NCBI RefSeq assembly: GCF_005116735.1
Contig: NZ_SWDB01000023.1
Location: forward strand, 1 to 58,488
Reading direction: 5' to 3'
From: Thalassotalea mangrovi
Lineage (GTDB): Bacteria > Pseudomonadota > Gammaproteobacteria > Enterobacterales > Alteromonadaceae
Length of the DNA stretch: 58,488 nt
Shown here: positions 19,141 to 27,617 of the stretch, one piece after another
Numbering within the stretch: the stretch's first letter is position 1
Layout: the number at the start of each line of letters is the position of its first letter
Position numbers and translations under genes: made by a program
Notes under the pieces: model-generated
Database searches by the model: none
What the model saw: the letters and a program-made list of their open reading frames with translations, nothing else
Told to the model about the DNA's origin: nothing

Positions 19141-20283
19141 ATGAACTTTACATTTCTTAACCAACAAGTTCAGAACAAACGTAACATTGGGCAATATCGG
19201 CAAGTTAGAGTTGCGGATTCTCAGTTAGTTAACTTTGCCAGTAATGATTATCTCGGGCTCAATGGCCATCCGGATATTGTCGACGCATTTCAGTCTGGCT
19301 TGGCTGATTTTGGAACCAGTAGTTGTTCGGCATCGCTGATTAGTGGGCATACCCGTGCCCATCAGTATCTTCAGGATCAGATTTGTGAGTGGCTAGGCAC
19401 ATCAGCATGCCTGTTGTTTTCAAGTGGCTACGCGGCAAACTCAGGTTTTTTCGCTTCATTATTGAAATCTGGTCAGGTCGAGGTCTTGTTCGACAGGCTT
19501 TGCCACGCATCTATGTTAAGTCAGATGTTTCATTATCCTAAATCGTGTCAGCGATTTAAGCATAATGATGCTCTGGATCTACAAAAACGCCTGCTCAAAA
19601 GTGACGCTGAAAATGTCGTTGTGGCCATTGAAGGAGTCTACAGCATGGATGGCTATCAAGGTAATATCTCGGCCTTACATAAGCAGGCAATAGAACATGG
19701 CGCCGCACTGTATATTGATGACGCACACGGAATCGGCGTTAACGGCACATATGGGCAGGGCAGTTGCTCAACGGTATTCTCTGACGTCCCGGACAATGTC
19801 ACACAGATGTTCACCTTTGGTAAGGCTCTGGCAACCAGTGGCGCGGCGATTGCGGGTTCAAAAGATTTGATTGAATACTTAACCAATGTGTGCAGTGAAT
19901 ATATTTTTAGTACGGCAATGTCGGCAGCAAACGCGAAGGCCACTACAAAAAGCATTGAGATTTGCCAAACCGATGTCTGGCGTCGTGAAAAACTGAGAGA
20001 GTTGCAAGAGTTGTTTGCAGACAGCCTTGCCAAAGAGATTCGCACCACAGGTATAGATTCACCGATCATCGGTATATACACGGGTTCAGAAGAGCGAACC
20101 CTGGCCATTGCTGAATGTTTACGAGAACGGGGCTTGTTCGTGTCAGCAATTCGGCCGCCAACGGTAAAACCTGGTAGTTCACGGTTACGCGTTACGCTAA
20201 GCACCAATCATAATGATAAAAATATCAAAGCGTTAGCCTACAACCTAAATCAAATCATGGAAAAGGAATCATTAGCGTGTTAA
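19141..20283 (+). CDS. bioF: 8-amino-7-oxononanoate synthase
   Basis: A 380-residue class II PLP enzyme. Seen: FASNDYLGLNGHPDI, GTSSCSASLISGHTRAHQ, LLFSSGYAANSGFF, the YIDDAHGIGVNG aspartate-histidine motif and the PLP lysine in MFTFGKALATSGAAI. It condenses pimeloyl thioester with alanine to make KAPA. GGAG about 12 bases before the ATG is the only visible ribosome-binding site. The gene overlaps bioC by seven bases. Confidence 0.95.
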   Translation: MNFTFLNQQVQNKRNIGQYRQVRVADSQLVNFASNDYLGLNGHPDIVDAFQSGLADFGTSSCSASLISGHTRAHQYLQDQICEWLGTSACLLFSSGYAANSGFFASLLKSGQVEVLFDRLCHASMLSQMFHYPKSCQRFKHNDALDLQKRLLKSDAENVVVAIEGVYSMDGYQGNISALHKQAIEHGAALYIDDAHGIGVNGTYGQGSCSTVFSDVPDNVTQMFTFGKALATSGAAIAGSKDLIEYLTNVCSEYIFSTAMSAANAKATTKSIEICQTDVWRREKLRELQELFADSLAKEIRTTGIDSPIIGIYTGSEERTLAIAECLRERGLFVSAIRPPTVKPGSSRLRVTLSTNHNDKNIKALAYNLNQIMEKESLAC

Positions 20284-21110
20284 CCCTTGAAGGCCGTGAA
20301 AAAATCGCCAAAACATTCGGCCAGTCCAGTATCAGTTACGATCAAAATGCCAGGTTACAGCGTTATTCAGGTAATGTACTGTGTCAGTACCTTGCGCAAG
20401 TCGGCAATCGCCAGTCATCGCAACATAACTACATGCTCGATCTCGGATGTGGGACCGGATATTTCACTCAACAGCTTGCCAAAAGAGCTTTATCGGGTAT
20501 TACCGCTTTGGACTTGTCGCCTGAAATGTTGAGCTTTGCCAAACAACGTAACTATGCAACAGAGCCGGACTGGATTTGTGGTGATGCACATGCGCTGCCA
20601 CTACCTGGCAATAGTCACGACCTGATCTTTTCCAACCTGGTGTTACAGTGGACAAAGCCGTTAACTCTGGCCTTAAAAGAAGCTTACCGGGTATTAACAC
20701 CCGGGGGCCATATGGTGTTCTCAACCCTGATCCAAGGTACTCTGGATGAACTTAAGCAGGCATGGGCAACGGTGGACAATGATAGACACGTTATTGACTA
20801 TTTAACGGCTGCACAAGTTGATTGTGCCTGGTTGCAGGCAGGTTTTACCCAGGTTTTTGCTCACACAGAAAGCGTTGAATTTCCGTATACTGACGTCAAT
20901 CACCTGGCACGCGAGTTAAAACACCTGGGGGCGAGCCTGGTAAGCGATAAAAGCCAGAAAGGATTGACCGGCAAAGATAAATGGCGTCGAATGGTCGCGG
21001 CATACCCTCAGCCCCCGGCCTGCAATGCAGGAACGAATACGCATAATAGTCAGATTCATGCGACCTATCAGTTATATACAGTTTGCCTTAACAAACCGCC
21101 GGGAGATTAA
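20277..21110 (+). CDS. bioC: malonyl-ACP O-methyltransferase
   Basis: GTG start at 20277 inside the last codons of bioF, with AAGGAA upstream. The 277-residue SAM methyltransferase has motif I LDLGCGTGYFTQQLAKR, LDLSPEMLSFAK as motif II, and FSNLVLQWTKPLTLALKEAY as motif IV and after. BioC methylates malonyl-ACP so that fatty-acid synthesis can build the pimeloyl chain. Position between bioF and bioD is the classical one. No bioH is present in the window; one of the alpha/beta hydrolases nearby could do that job but nothing in their sequence says so. Confidence 0.93.
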   Translation: MLTLEGREKIAKTFGQSSISYDQNARLQRYSGNVLCQYLAQVGNRQSSQHNYMLDLGCGTGYFTQQLAKRALSGITALDLSPEMLSFAKQRNYATEPDWICGDAHALPLPGNSHDLIFSNLVLQWTKPLTLALKEAYRVLTPGGHMVFSTLIQGTLDELKQAWATVDNDRHVIDYLTAAQVDCAWLQAGFTQVFAHTESVEFPYTDVNHLARELKHLGASLVSDKSQKGLTGKDKWRRMVAAYPQPPACNAGTNTHNSQIHATYQLYTVCLNKPPGD

Positions 21111-21115
21111 TTTTA

Positions 21116-21832
21116 ATGAAGGTCAAATCAATTTTCGTAACCGCCACGGATACTGACGCAGGTAAAACTTATGTCAGTGAACAACTGATTAAAGGGCTCG
21201 TGAACAATGGCAATAAAGTCGCGGCATTTAAACCCATTTCTGCGGGCTGCACCTGGCGACATGGCGTGTTACAAAATGAGGATGCGCTGAGGTTAAAAAC
21301 TGTTGCCAATAGCGAACAAACCTTGTCAGAGATTAACCCCATTGCCTTTGAACCGGCAATTGCACCACACATCGCCGCCGCAGAGCAGGGACAAGTTTTA
21401 AGTGTTGCTGAATTATCGAGAGAATATCAGAAAGTAAAAAAACGGAATGTTGATATTTGCCTGATAGAAGGGGCAGGTGGCTGGTGTTTGCCGCTCAACG
21501 ATAAAGAGTATTTTTCGGACTTTGTTCGCCTCGAATCAATACCGGTAATTTTGGTGGTTGGTATGAAACTTGGCTGCTTAAATCATGCCATATTAACCTA
21601 TGAAACCTTGCTAAACGACGGTGTCGAAGTGATTGGCTGGATTGCTAATCAGTCGCAATCTGTAAAGATGCAAAACCATGACGAAAATCTGGCTTATTTA
21701 AAGCAGGCAATTAAAGCCCCGTGTCTTGCTGAGATTGGTTACGGTGAAGATGATAGTTGCCTGGCACAATCAACCTTAACGGAATTAGTTCCGATGAAGC
21801 ATTTGTGCGAGGCAACAACGAATTGCCTTTAA
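21116..21832 (+). CDS. bioD: dethiobiotin synthetase
   Basis: A 238-residue ATP-dependent carboxylase with the P-loop ATDTDAGKTYVSEQL near residue 11, the substrate lysine in AAFKPISAGC, and LIEGAGGWCLPLND. It closes the ureido ring of DAPA to give dethiobiotin. The start follows bioC by five bases with GGGAG ten bases upstream. Last gene of the bioB-F-C-D operon; no strong terminator is seen, although TTAACCGGTTAA lies just after. Confidence 0.95.
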   Translation: MKVKSIFVTATDTDAGKTYVSEQLIKGLVNNGNKVAAFKPISAGCTWRHGVLQNEDALRLKTVANSEQTLSEINPIAFEPAIAPHIAAAEQGQVLSVAELSREYQKVKKRNVDICLIEGAGGWCLPLNDKEYFSDFVRLESIPVILVVGMKLGCLNHAILTYETLLNDGVEVIGWIANQSQSVKMQNHDENLAYLKQAIKAPCLAEIGYGEDDSCLAQSTLTELVPMKHLCEATTNCL

Positions 21833-21892
21833 AGCTATGCTCTTAACAATGGCTCTTTAACCGGTTAAGTGCTGCTTTGAATCGATAGCGCG

Positions 21893-22390
21893 TTAACCTA
21901 GCTTATTCATTAAGGCATTGATGTTATCTCGATGGCTGTCGAGGTCAATATCGCCAGGGCAACTGCAATAACTCATGCCTTTGTAGTTAATGCCAAGATA
22001 GTTAAATGAAAGTTTAAACACCTGCTCAAAGCATTCCGGTGGTTTAATATCACTACCGGTCGCGAGCAGGGCTGCTTGTTTTCCCCGTAAAAGTCGCCCC
22101 TTGTCTTTATCAAAACTTAGCAGATCCGAAAGCCGGTCCAGGAAAAGTTTCATTTGTGCGCTGGCAGAATACCAGTACATGGGGGTAGCAAATATTAGCT
22201 GCTCATATTGTAATAGCGTAGATATCAGCTGATTAAAATCATCCTGATACTGGTTGTTATAGTCAAATGGCGAAATCTCATAATTCCTTAAATCAAAGTA
22301 GTCGGCATTAATAACCTGTTTTGCATAGTGGGCTAATTGACTTGTATTGCCATGAGATCGCGAAGAGCCAAGGATGATTGCCGTTTTCAT
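21893..22390 (-). CDS. flavodoxin-like NAD(P)H-dependent FMN oxidoreductase
   Basis: The 165-residue protein has a flavodoxin fold: IILGSSRSHGNTSQLAHYAK is the FMN phosphate loop, and LIFATPMYWYSASAQMKLF is the second FMN contact typical of NADPH-dependent FMN reductases. The C-terminus contains CSCPGDIDLDSH. Its start codon overlaps the stop of the VOC gene upstream, so both are cotranscribed from the SoxR-type promoter at 22855-22885. A role in reducing quinones or redox-cycling drugs fits, but is inference. Confidence 0.85.
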   Translation of the reverse strand: MKTAIILGSSRSHGNTSQLAHYAKQVINADYFDLRNYEISPFDYNNQYQDDFNQLISTLLQYEQLIFATPMYWYSASAQMKLFLDRLSDLLSFDKDKGRLLRGKQAALLATGSDIKPPECFEQVFKLSFNYLGINYKGMSYCSCPGDIDLDSHRDNINALMNKLG

Positions 22391-22815
22391 TATTGCTCCT
22401 CGTATAAATTACGTTCAACTGGAATGTCGGACAGGTATTCCACAAACTCCACCTCATAACCATTGGGATCGATGAAGTAACAATTTTTGCGGAACCTGGC
22501 ATTGGCACCGCTTTTATCGACGCTAAATCCAGCCTCAGCCAGTCTGGCGATAACACTATCCAGATTGTCGGTGATAAAAGCAAAGTGGGCTAACCCTATG
22601 TTGTTGCTATGTAGATTTCTATTGTCACCCAGGCCATTGTCATTAAAAGTCAGATATTGATAATCATCACCAAAATGCAGCCATCGCCGATAGGTTCCAT
22701 ACCAGTCTCCCTCTCCCTGACCACGAATCCTCCAGTGAGGAAATGCCGCCCGATAAAAGTTCAGCGTCTGGTCTAAATTTTTAACAACAAGGTTTAAATG
22801 TTCTAGTGTCATCAT
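22390..22815 (-). CDS. VOC superfamily (glyoxalase/dioxygenase fold) protein
   Basis: Starting at ATG 22815 (AGGAG ten bases upstream) the product has 141 residues beginning MMTLEHLNLVVKNLDQTLNF, the first VOC beta-alpha-beta unit. The second begins GLAHFAFITDNLDSVIARLA, and YFIDPNGYEVEFVEY carries the last metal-ligand strand. The possible metal ligands are His 6, His 73 or nearby, and the Glu in YEVEFVE. A longer start at 22869 would run over the promoter. It is the first gene of a two-gene unit under probable SoxR control, so it may inactivate a redox-active compound. Confidence 0.85.
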   Translation of the reverse strand: MMTLEHLNLVVKNLDQTLNFYRAAFPHWRIRGQGEGDWYGTYRRWLHFGDDYQYLTFNDNGLGDNRNLHSNNIGLAHFAFITDNLDSVIARLAEAGFSVDKSGANARFRKNCYFIDPNGYEVEFVEYLSDIPVERNLYEEQ

Positions 22816-22854
22816 GCTGTTTATTCTCCTGAATATTTTCTTTAAGCGAGAAAC

Positions 22855-22885
22855 ATGATAAAACCTCAAGTTAAGTTTAGGTAAA
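22855..22885 (-). promoter_or_regulatory. SoxR box and SoxR-type promoter of the VOC/flavodoxin operon
   Basis: The 18-bp sequence CCTCAAGTTAAGTTTAGG (22864-22881) matches the SoxR site of E. coli soxS (CCTCAAGTTAACTTGAGG) at 16 of 18 positions. On the minus strand it lies between TTTACC (22880-22885) as -35 and TATCAT (22855-22860) as -10, with a 19-bp spacer. This overlong spacer is the hallmark of MerR-family activated promoters. The box ends 19 bases before soxR, so autoregulation is also likely. Confidence 0.88.
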
Positions 22886-22900
22886 GTGTTTTTTTAAGTT

Positions 22901-23362
22901 ATGTCTAATGAAGCAACATTATCAGTAGGGCGTGTCGCTCAACGCTGCGGTATCAAGGTTTCTACATTGCATTTTTACGAGCAAAAAGGCCTGATAAAAA
23001 GTTGGCGTAATCAGGGTAACCAGAGGCGTTATCGACCGGATGTACTAAGGCGAATTTCGGTGATTAAGGCAGCGCAAAAACTCGGCATCACCCTGGAAGA
23101 GATTAAAACTACGTTAGCAACCTTACCGGATAATCGAACGCCCACGATTCAGGATTGGCAGCAAATCAGTCAAAGTTGGCACCAGATGCTGAATCAACGG
23201 ATCAGGCAATTAGAAAATCTGCGAGATTCGTTAGGCTCATGTATAGGTTGTGGGTGCTTATCGCTGACGAAATGTCCGTTGTACAATCCTGACGATAAAC
23301 TGGCACAGGAAGGTCCAGGCCCGGTAATTCTAAACGAAAAATCAAGGGGTCAGGGTTGTTGA
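22901..23362 (+). CDS. soxR: redox-sensitive transcriptional activator SoxR
   Basis: A 153-residue MerR-family regulator. The winged helix contains VGRVAQRCGIKVSTLHFYEQ, then RRYRPDVLRRISVIKAAQ. The [2Fe-2S] ligands are in CIGCGCLSLTKCPL (Cys 114, 117, 119, 125), the spacing found in E. coli SoxR. The iron-sulfur cluster senses superoxide or redox-cycling compounds and the protein then untwists the promoter. No soxS is present nearby; the divergent VOC and flavodoxin genes appear to be direct targets. The last residues (SRGQGC) are encoded by a palindromic repeat at 23341-23388. Confidence 0.96.
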   Translation: MSNEATLSVGRVAQRCGIKVSTLHFYEQKGLIKSWRNQGNQRRYRPDVLRRISVIKAAQKLGITLEEIKTTLATLPDNRTPTIQDWQQISQSWHQMLNQRIRQLENLRDSLGSCIGCGCLSLTKCPLYNPDDKLAQEGPGPVILNEKSRGQGC

Positions 23363-23388
23363 AAATCAACGACTCTGACCCCCTTGAT
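23341..23388. repeat. palindromic REP-like element overlapping the soxR 3' end
   Basis: An imperfect palindrome: arms at about 23341-23362 and 23366-23388 pair over some 22 bp with one bulge and two G-T-type differences around an AAA loop. The core reads GGGGTCAGGGTTGTTGA on the left. The left arm is also the last codons and stop of soxR. There is no T-run after it, so it is not a standard terminator. It resembles mobile palindromic repeats associated with RAYT transposases, but no such transposase is in the window. Confidence 0.7.
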
Positions 23389-23419
23389 ATCACTGAGGTG
23401 TCTTAAGCTTGCTTGCGGT

Positions 23420-24118
23420 CTAGAAATTAATTTCCTCGCCACATTTCATTGCAATTTTGTGACCGCCCTTGAAATACCAACCATCTTCCGTGCCCAGCAG
23501 GGTTAACTTGCCTTGGTTAAGTTTTAATGCGGTACCTTCGATGATGCCAAGAACCGGAACATCAGGATTGACTACCATAAACTCCTGAAGTCGTTGCTCC
23601 CGGGTTTCTCCATTATGACCTGGCGCAATATAGTCGGTGTAATGCGGATTTATCTGGCAAGGTAGTAGTGCCAACGCAGCAAATGAGGGAGGTTCAATAA
23701 TTGGCATATCATTGGTAGTGCGGATAGTCAGCCCAGCAACATTGGAGCCAGCGCTCCAGCCGATATAGGGCACTGAATCATTGACGCGTTGCTGAATTGC
23801 AGGGATTAATTGCTGAGCATATAACTCATTTAACAGGTGAAAAGTATTTCCACCACCGATGGCAATGGCCTGTGCCTGTTCTACTGCAATTTTTGCATCC
23901 TCGGCCTGATGGATCCCGGTTACTTTAATGTTTAACGGTTGCAATGCCGATTGCACCATGTGGGTGTATTCATCATAACTGATGGAAACCCCAGCATAAG
24001 GGATAAACAGCAATTCTTTAATATCTCCAAGGTGAGCGGCTATCCATTCTCTCGCGTGAGCAAGGTAATCTGTAGAACCGACTCTGGAACTACTTAATAA
24101 CAGCAGATTTGCTTTCAT
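23420..24118 (-). CDS. pepE: dipeptidase E (alpha-aspartyl dipeptidase)
   Basis: ATG 24118 with GAGG six bases upstream gives 232 residues, close to E. coli PepE. The catalytic serine is Ser 122 in GWSAGSNVAG, and IAIGGGNTFHLL and LLPCQINPHYTD are also conserved. PepE cleaves dipeptides with N-terminal aspartate in the cytoplasm (peptidase family S51). It starts eight bases after the stop of the HicB-like gene, so the two form an operon. Confidence 0.95.
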   Translation of the reverse strand: MKANLLLLSSSRVGSTDYLAHAREWIAAHLGDIKELLFIPYAGVSISYDEYTHMVQSALQPLNIKVTGIHQAEDAKIAVEQAQAIAIGGGNTFHLLNELYAQQLIPAIQQRVNDSVPYIGWSAGSNVAGLTIRTTNDMPIIEPPSFAALALLPCQINPHYTDYIAPGHNGETREQRLQEFMVVNPDVPVLGIIEGTALKLNQGKLTLLGTEDGWYFKGGHKIAMKCGEEINF

Positions 24119-24126
24119 GATTTTCC

Positions 24127-24534
24127 TCAATTTTTCTGTAATTCATTGATTGCAGCTTTAGCCAGAAATCCAGAGCGCGTTTTGTATTCCGGATTCGAAG
24201 CTACCTGATTGTCTATCTTCTTAATTAATAATTCCGGAAGGGTAACATTAATTTTATGACTCTTTCCTAAAAATGGGGTGATATCGATATCCACGATTGC
24301 CCAAATCCCGCCACGATAATCATGTTTGCCAACATGGGATTCAAAAGACTGAGGAGTAGGGACGGACTGACCGTATTCCGCCATTATCGTCAGGTGGTCT
24401 TCGATGGCATAAAGAATATCGTCGAGCCCCTGGTCCATCGACGTGGCGTAACACTGACAGCCCGGAATATCGGGCACCTGAATTAAGTATTTTTGTTCGT
24501 GACTCAGGTATAGCAAAACGACTGGATATCGCAT
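24127..24534 (-). CDS. orphan HicB-family antitoxin-like protein
   Basis: The 135-residue protein has the two parts of HicB: the partial RNase-H-like fold (VVLLYLSHEQKYLIQVPDIPGCQCYA, then MDQGLDDILYAIEDHL) and a C-terminal ribbon-helix-helix or HTH-like segment (KINVTLPELLIKKIDNQVA...SGFLAKAAINEL). GGAGG four to five bases before ATG is a strong ribosome-binding site. HicA would normally lie next to it, but the upstream 336 bases contain no HicA-like frame. It is cotranscribed with pepE instead. Confidence 0.8.
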   Translation of the reverse strand: MRYPVVLLYLSHEQKYLIQVPDIPGCQCYATSMDQGLDDILYAIEDHLTIMAEYGQSVPTPQSFESHVGKHDYRGGIWAIVDIDITPFLGKSHKINVTLPELLIKKIDNQVASNPEYKTRSGFLAKAAINELQKN

Positions 24535-24870
24535 GCATCCTCCGCATATAAGGTGAAATTACGATAACTCTAACAACTCCACACGCTATGCGCAAGATAA
24601 CCCTTATAACCCTACGCAATAAATAAATGCAACCCCAATAACTCCGTGTGAGTACACACTATGTGTATAAGGCTATATAATTCGATATCAATTATTCTCT
24701 CAGACAAGAAAGGATCCTTAATGATCCTTTTCTTGAGCTACTAACTCCAGTAACTTTAAAATTATAAAGGTATAAGTATATAAAGGCGTTGCGGCGTGAT
24801 TTAGCGGTGCCATTTGCTATTTGCAGAGCTTTTGGTAGATTGAAATATAAACAGGGAAAGAACAAAGATC
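24535..24870. other. intergenic region between hicB-like and hydrolase genes
   Basis: No gene is seen. The region is AT-rich and contains the promoters of the two divergent units plus a hairpin: CAAGAAAGGATC at 24705-24716 pairs with 24723-24735 around CTTAAT, with one bulge. No T-run of standard length follows on either strand, so a terminator role is uncertain. Confidence 0.5.
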
Positions 24871-25809
24871 ATGAAAAATATTTTGTGGATAACTCTGGTG
24901 ACAGGTTTGCTCAGTTTGCTAAGCCTGCCTTATTTGCTGAATGAAGAGCATGAAGAGCTGTTAAGCGGAAACCTGACTACCGTTGGGGAAATAGCCGAGA
25001 CAGAAAGTGGATTTATCCATTACAACCTCTATGGCCAGGAAACCGATCCGCTGGTGGTGCTGGTCCATGGTTTCAGTGTACCTTCGTATACCTGGGACAA
25101 CACCGTTCCATTTCTTACCTCACAAGGCTATCGGGTACTGACCTTTGATCTTTATGGCCGAGGTTATTCTTCGCGCGTTCATCAACGCTACGACAGGGCG
25201 CTTTTTGTCAATCAACTTAACGATTTATTAATGGCGTTGAATATCAATGAAAAAGTAAACCTGGTTGGTTTGTCGATGGGAGCGGCGATCATTAGTGCGT
25301 TTGCCTCTGACTATCCTCACAAAGTCGACAAGTTAGTATTATTAGCACCATTTCATCAACCGGTAGATATCGGCATACTGGCCTATCCATTGCTGGGGGA
25401 CTTTGTTGCTTACAGTTTCATGATTCCCAATATGAGTGACAATCAATATGACGACTTCATTGAACCCGAAAATTATCCATTGTGGAGCGAAAAATATAAG
25501 ATCCAGATGAAATATCAGGGTTTTCGTGCAGCATTGTTAACGACCGCCAGAGACTATCTGCAGAGTGATCCAATGGCCGACTTTCGTGCCGTTAATCAAT
25601 TTAATATCAAAAGCCTGCTGTTGTGGGGGAGTGAAGATAGAGTCTTTTCAGTAACCAATCAACCTTTAGTCGCTACTGCGCTGGGTAAACACAACAAAAG
25701 CATTACCATAAACAATGCCGGACACGCTCTTCATTATGAACGTGCCGAACAAGTTAGTCCGTTAATTGTAAAGTTTCTGTCAACCTCTGGAGCATCCGAA
25801 ACACCATGA
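24871..25809 (+). CDS. membrane-anchored or exported alpha/beta hydrolase
   Basis: The 312-residue protein starts with a hydrophobic segment (ILWITLVTGLLSLLSLPYLL), then an alpha/beta hydrolase fold. Seen: LVVLVHGFSVPSYTWDN as oxyanion region, the nucleophile in LVGLSMGAAII, the acidic residue in LLWGSEDRVFS and the histidine in NAGHALHYE. It overlaps the following esterase gene by four bases (ATGA). Substrate unknown; the signal suggests action outside the cytoplasm. Confidence 0.85.
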   Translation: MKNILWITLVTGLLSLLSLPYLLNEEHEELLSGNLTTVGEIAETESGFIHYNLYGQETDPLVVLVHGFSVPSYTWDNTVPFLTSQGYRVLTFDLYGRGYSSRVHQRYDRALFVNQLNDLLMALNINEKVNLVGLSMGAAIISAFASDYPHKVDKLVLLAPFHQPVDIGILAYPLLGDFVAYSFMIPNMSDNQYDDFIEPENYPLWSEKYKIQMKYQGFRAALLTTARDYLQSDPMADFRAVNQFNIKSLLLWGSEDRVFSVTNQPLVATALGKHNKSITINNAGHALHYERAEQVSPLIVKFLSTSGASETP

Positions 25810-26753
25810 GTACCAATAACCTATTATCTTCACTAGCTTTGGTTCTACTGTTACTGCCATTAAAGGTATCTTTGGCCGTTGATAAGGTCAGTTCCGGTAG
25901 TCTCGACACTATCGACAACTTTAACTCAAAATTTATTAAAGACCGGCGGGTACAGGTGTGGAAGCCGGATGGTTACAACACCAGCACGAAATACGCAGTA
26001 TTGTATATGCATGACGGGCAGATGCTGTTTGACGCCGCAAATACCTGGAACAAGCAGGAATGGGGGGTAGACGAAACTGCCTCGCAATTAATCGCTGATG
26101 GCACGACACGTCCGTTTATTGTCGTCGCGATTGATAACGGTGATAAGTTAAGGCATAGCGAATATTTTCCACAGGCTCCTTTTGAAAGCCTGACCGACGC
26201 GGATAAACAACGTATTTACCAGGCGGCCCGGGACAATGGCACGCAGGTGTTTTCGCAAGCGGTTATTTCTGACAAGTATCTCAAGTTTCTTGTTTATGAA
26301 TTAAAGCCATATATTGATAAAAACTATAGTGTCGCTACGGACAGAGCCAATACCTTTATTATGGGGTCGAGCATGGGAGGATTGATCTCCGCCTATGCGC
26401 TAATGGAATACCCGTCAATTTTTGGTGGTGCTGCCTGTTTATCAACCCATTGGCCAGGCATATTCTCAATGGAGAATAATCCAATACCGTTGGCGTTTTA
26501 TCAATATCTGGATGGTCACTTACCCAAGCCTGAATCACACAAACTCTATTTTGATCATGGCGATCAGACACTCGATGCCATGTATCCGCAGTTACAACAG
26601 GAAGTTGACAAAATCATGGCCAAACACGGGTATAGCGAGGATAACTGGATGACCCGTACCTATCCAGGCAAGAACCATAGTGAAAATGCTTGGCGTGAGC
26701 GCTTGGATGTGCCCCTGATATTTTTATTAGCTACATCGAATACGGATAACTAA
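25806..26753 (+). CDS. exported esterase of the esterase D / Fes-like group
   Basis: A signal peptide (residues 1-25, LLLLPLKVSLAV) is followed by a putative esterase domain. VLYMHDGQMLFDAANTWN and the WGVDETASQLI region are typical, the nucleophile is in FIMGSSMGGLISAYAL, and the histidine is near GKNHSENAW. The family includes carbohydrate and siderophore ester hydrolases. It is translationally coupled to the upstream hydrolase, so the pair may act on the same substrate. Confidence 0.85.
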   Translation: MSTNNLLSSLALVLLLLPLKVSLAVDKVSSGSLDTIDNFNSKFIKDRRVQVWKPDGYNTSTKYAVLYMHDGQMLFDAANTWNKQEWGVDETASQLIADGTTRPFIVVAIDNGDKLRHSEYFPQAPFESLTDADKQRIYQAARDNGTQVFSQAVISDKYLKFLVYELKPYIDKNYSVATDRANTFIMGSSMGGLISAYALMEYPSIFGGAACLSTHWPGIFSMENNPIPLAFYQYLDGHLPKPESHKLYFDHGDQTLDAMYPQLQQEVDKIMAKHGYSEDNWMTRTYPGKNHSENAWRERLDVPLIFLLATSNTDN

Positions 26754-26872
26754 CGACGGTTAGAGCAATTGATTGCTATGGATTAGTCCAATACTTTCTT
26801 TTCTGACTGCTTAACCTTGTCGAATAGAAAAGGTTTATCAAACCATTGGAATTTTGACCCGGTTAACAGGCT

Positions 26873-27616
26873 TTAAGGTAATCGACTCAACATATCTGCT
26901 TCTGCTTGCTGCTGATGATTAAAATAACTTATCGCGATGATTATATCATTGCTGATTTGCGCGGCGTTAAATTGTGGTATTGCCATGGTAGGCACTACTT
27001 TTGGATAGAGAACCGCTTGTAACTCGCCATCCGGGTTAATTAAAAACAGGTAGATACCGTGACTCACCGGGGCCTGTTCTGACTCGTCACGGAGTTTTAG
27101 TTCTGATGCGGTTAAAAATCGATTGTCTTTGATGGTGTTTGCACTAATGGCAAGATCTTCAAGTAAATTCTGATAGCGGTCGTCCTGCGGCGAAGGGGTT
27201 AGCCCGGTTATGTTCTCGCCAAAGTAATTCAGGTATTGTTTTAACTGTTCGGGGCGATCATGGACGGGATCAATGGACAGAAACATTAAGTCAAGCGCCT
27301 GATTCTGTTCCGCAAGCAAAGTTTGTACGGACCGCTTTACCATTAGTGTAGTCGGGCAGATATCGGGGCAGCGCAAATATCCGTAACTTAGCAATGTCCA
27401 ATGGTTGTATAACACCTCATTGCCAATGAGGTCGCCATGTTGATTTAACAATTGAAAATCGCCCAGAGGTATCGCACTAAATAGTTTTCCCTGTATTTTT
27501 GGGGGAGCCGAAGATTGTTTTAGTCCATTAAATTGGAGGTAAAGTTTCCAGCCCAGGGTTGCAAATAACATCAGTAAGGCACCTGCCGCAATATAACTAA
27601 GTCGATTTAATCTCAT
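26873..27616 (-). CDS. SCO1/SenC copper chaperone for cytochrome oxidase
   Basis: A membrane-anchored thioredoxin-fold protein of 247 residues with an N-terminal helix (SYIAAGALLMLFATLGW). The copper site is CPDIC (Cys 83 and 87) and the third ligand is the histidine in VSHGIYLFLINPDG. SCO proteins deliver copper to the CuA site of subunit II. It is the last gene of the oxidase operon, one base after the subunit IV stop, which fits its role in assembly. Confidence 0.93.
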   Translation of the reverse strand: MRLNRLSYIAAGALLMLFATLGWKLYLQFNGLKQSSAPPKIQGKLFSAIPLGDFQLLNQHGDLIGNEVLYNHWTLLSYGYLRCPDICPTTLMVKRSVQTLLAEQNQALDLMFLSIDPVHDRPEQLKQYLNYFGENITGLTPSPQDDRYQNLLEDLAISANTIKDNRFLTASELKLRDESEQAPVSHGIYLFLINPDGELQAVLYPKVVPTMAIPQFNAAQISNDIIIAISYFNHQQQAEADMLSRLP

Positions 27617-27617
27617 G

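Noticed and set aside
24341-24619. Minus-strand frame as a possible HicA
   Set aside because: It overlaps the hicB-like gene in another frame, and its product lacks the HicA fold pattern (no conserved His in a GSHH-type motif).
24871-26753. Candidate BioH replacement near the bio operon
   Set aside because: Both hydrolases carry membrane or export signals, whereas the pimeloyl-ACP esterase must act in the cytoplasm.
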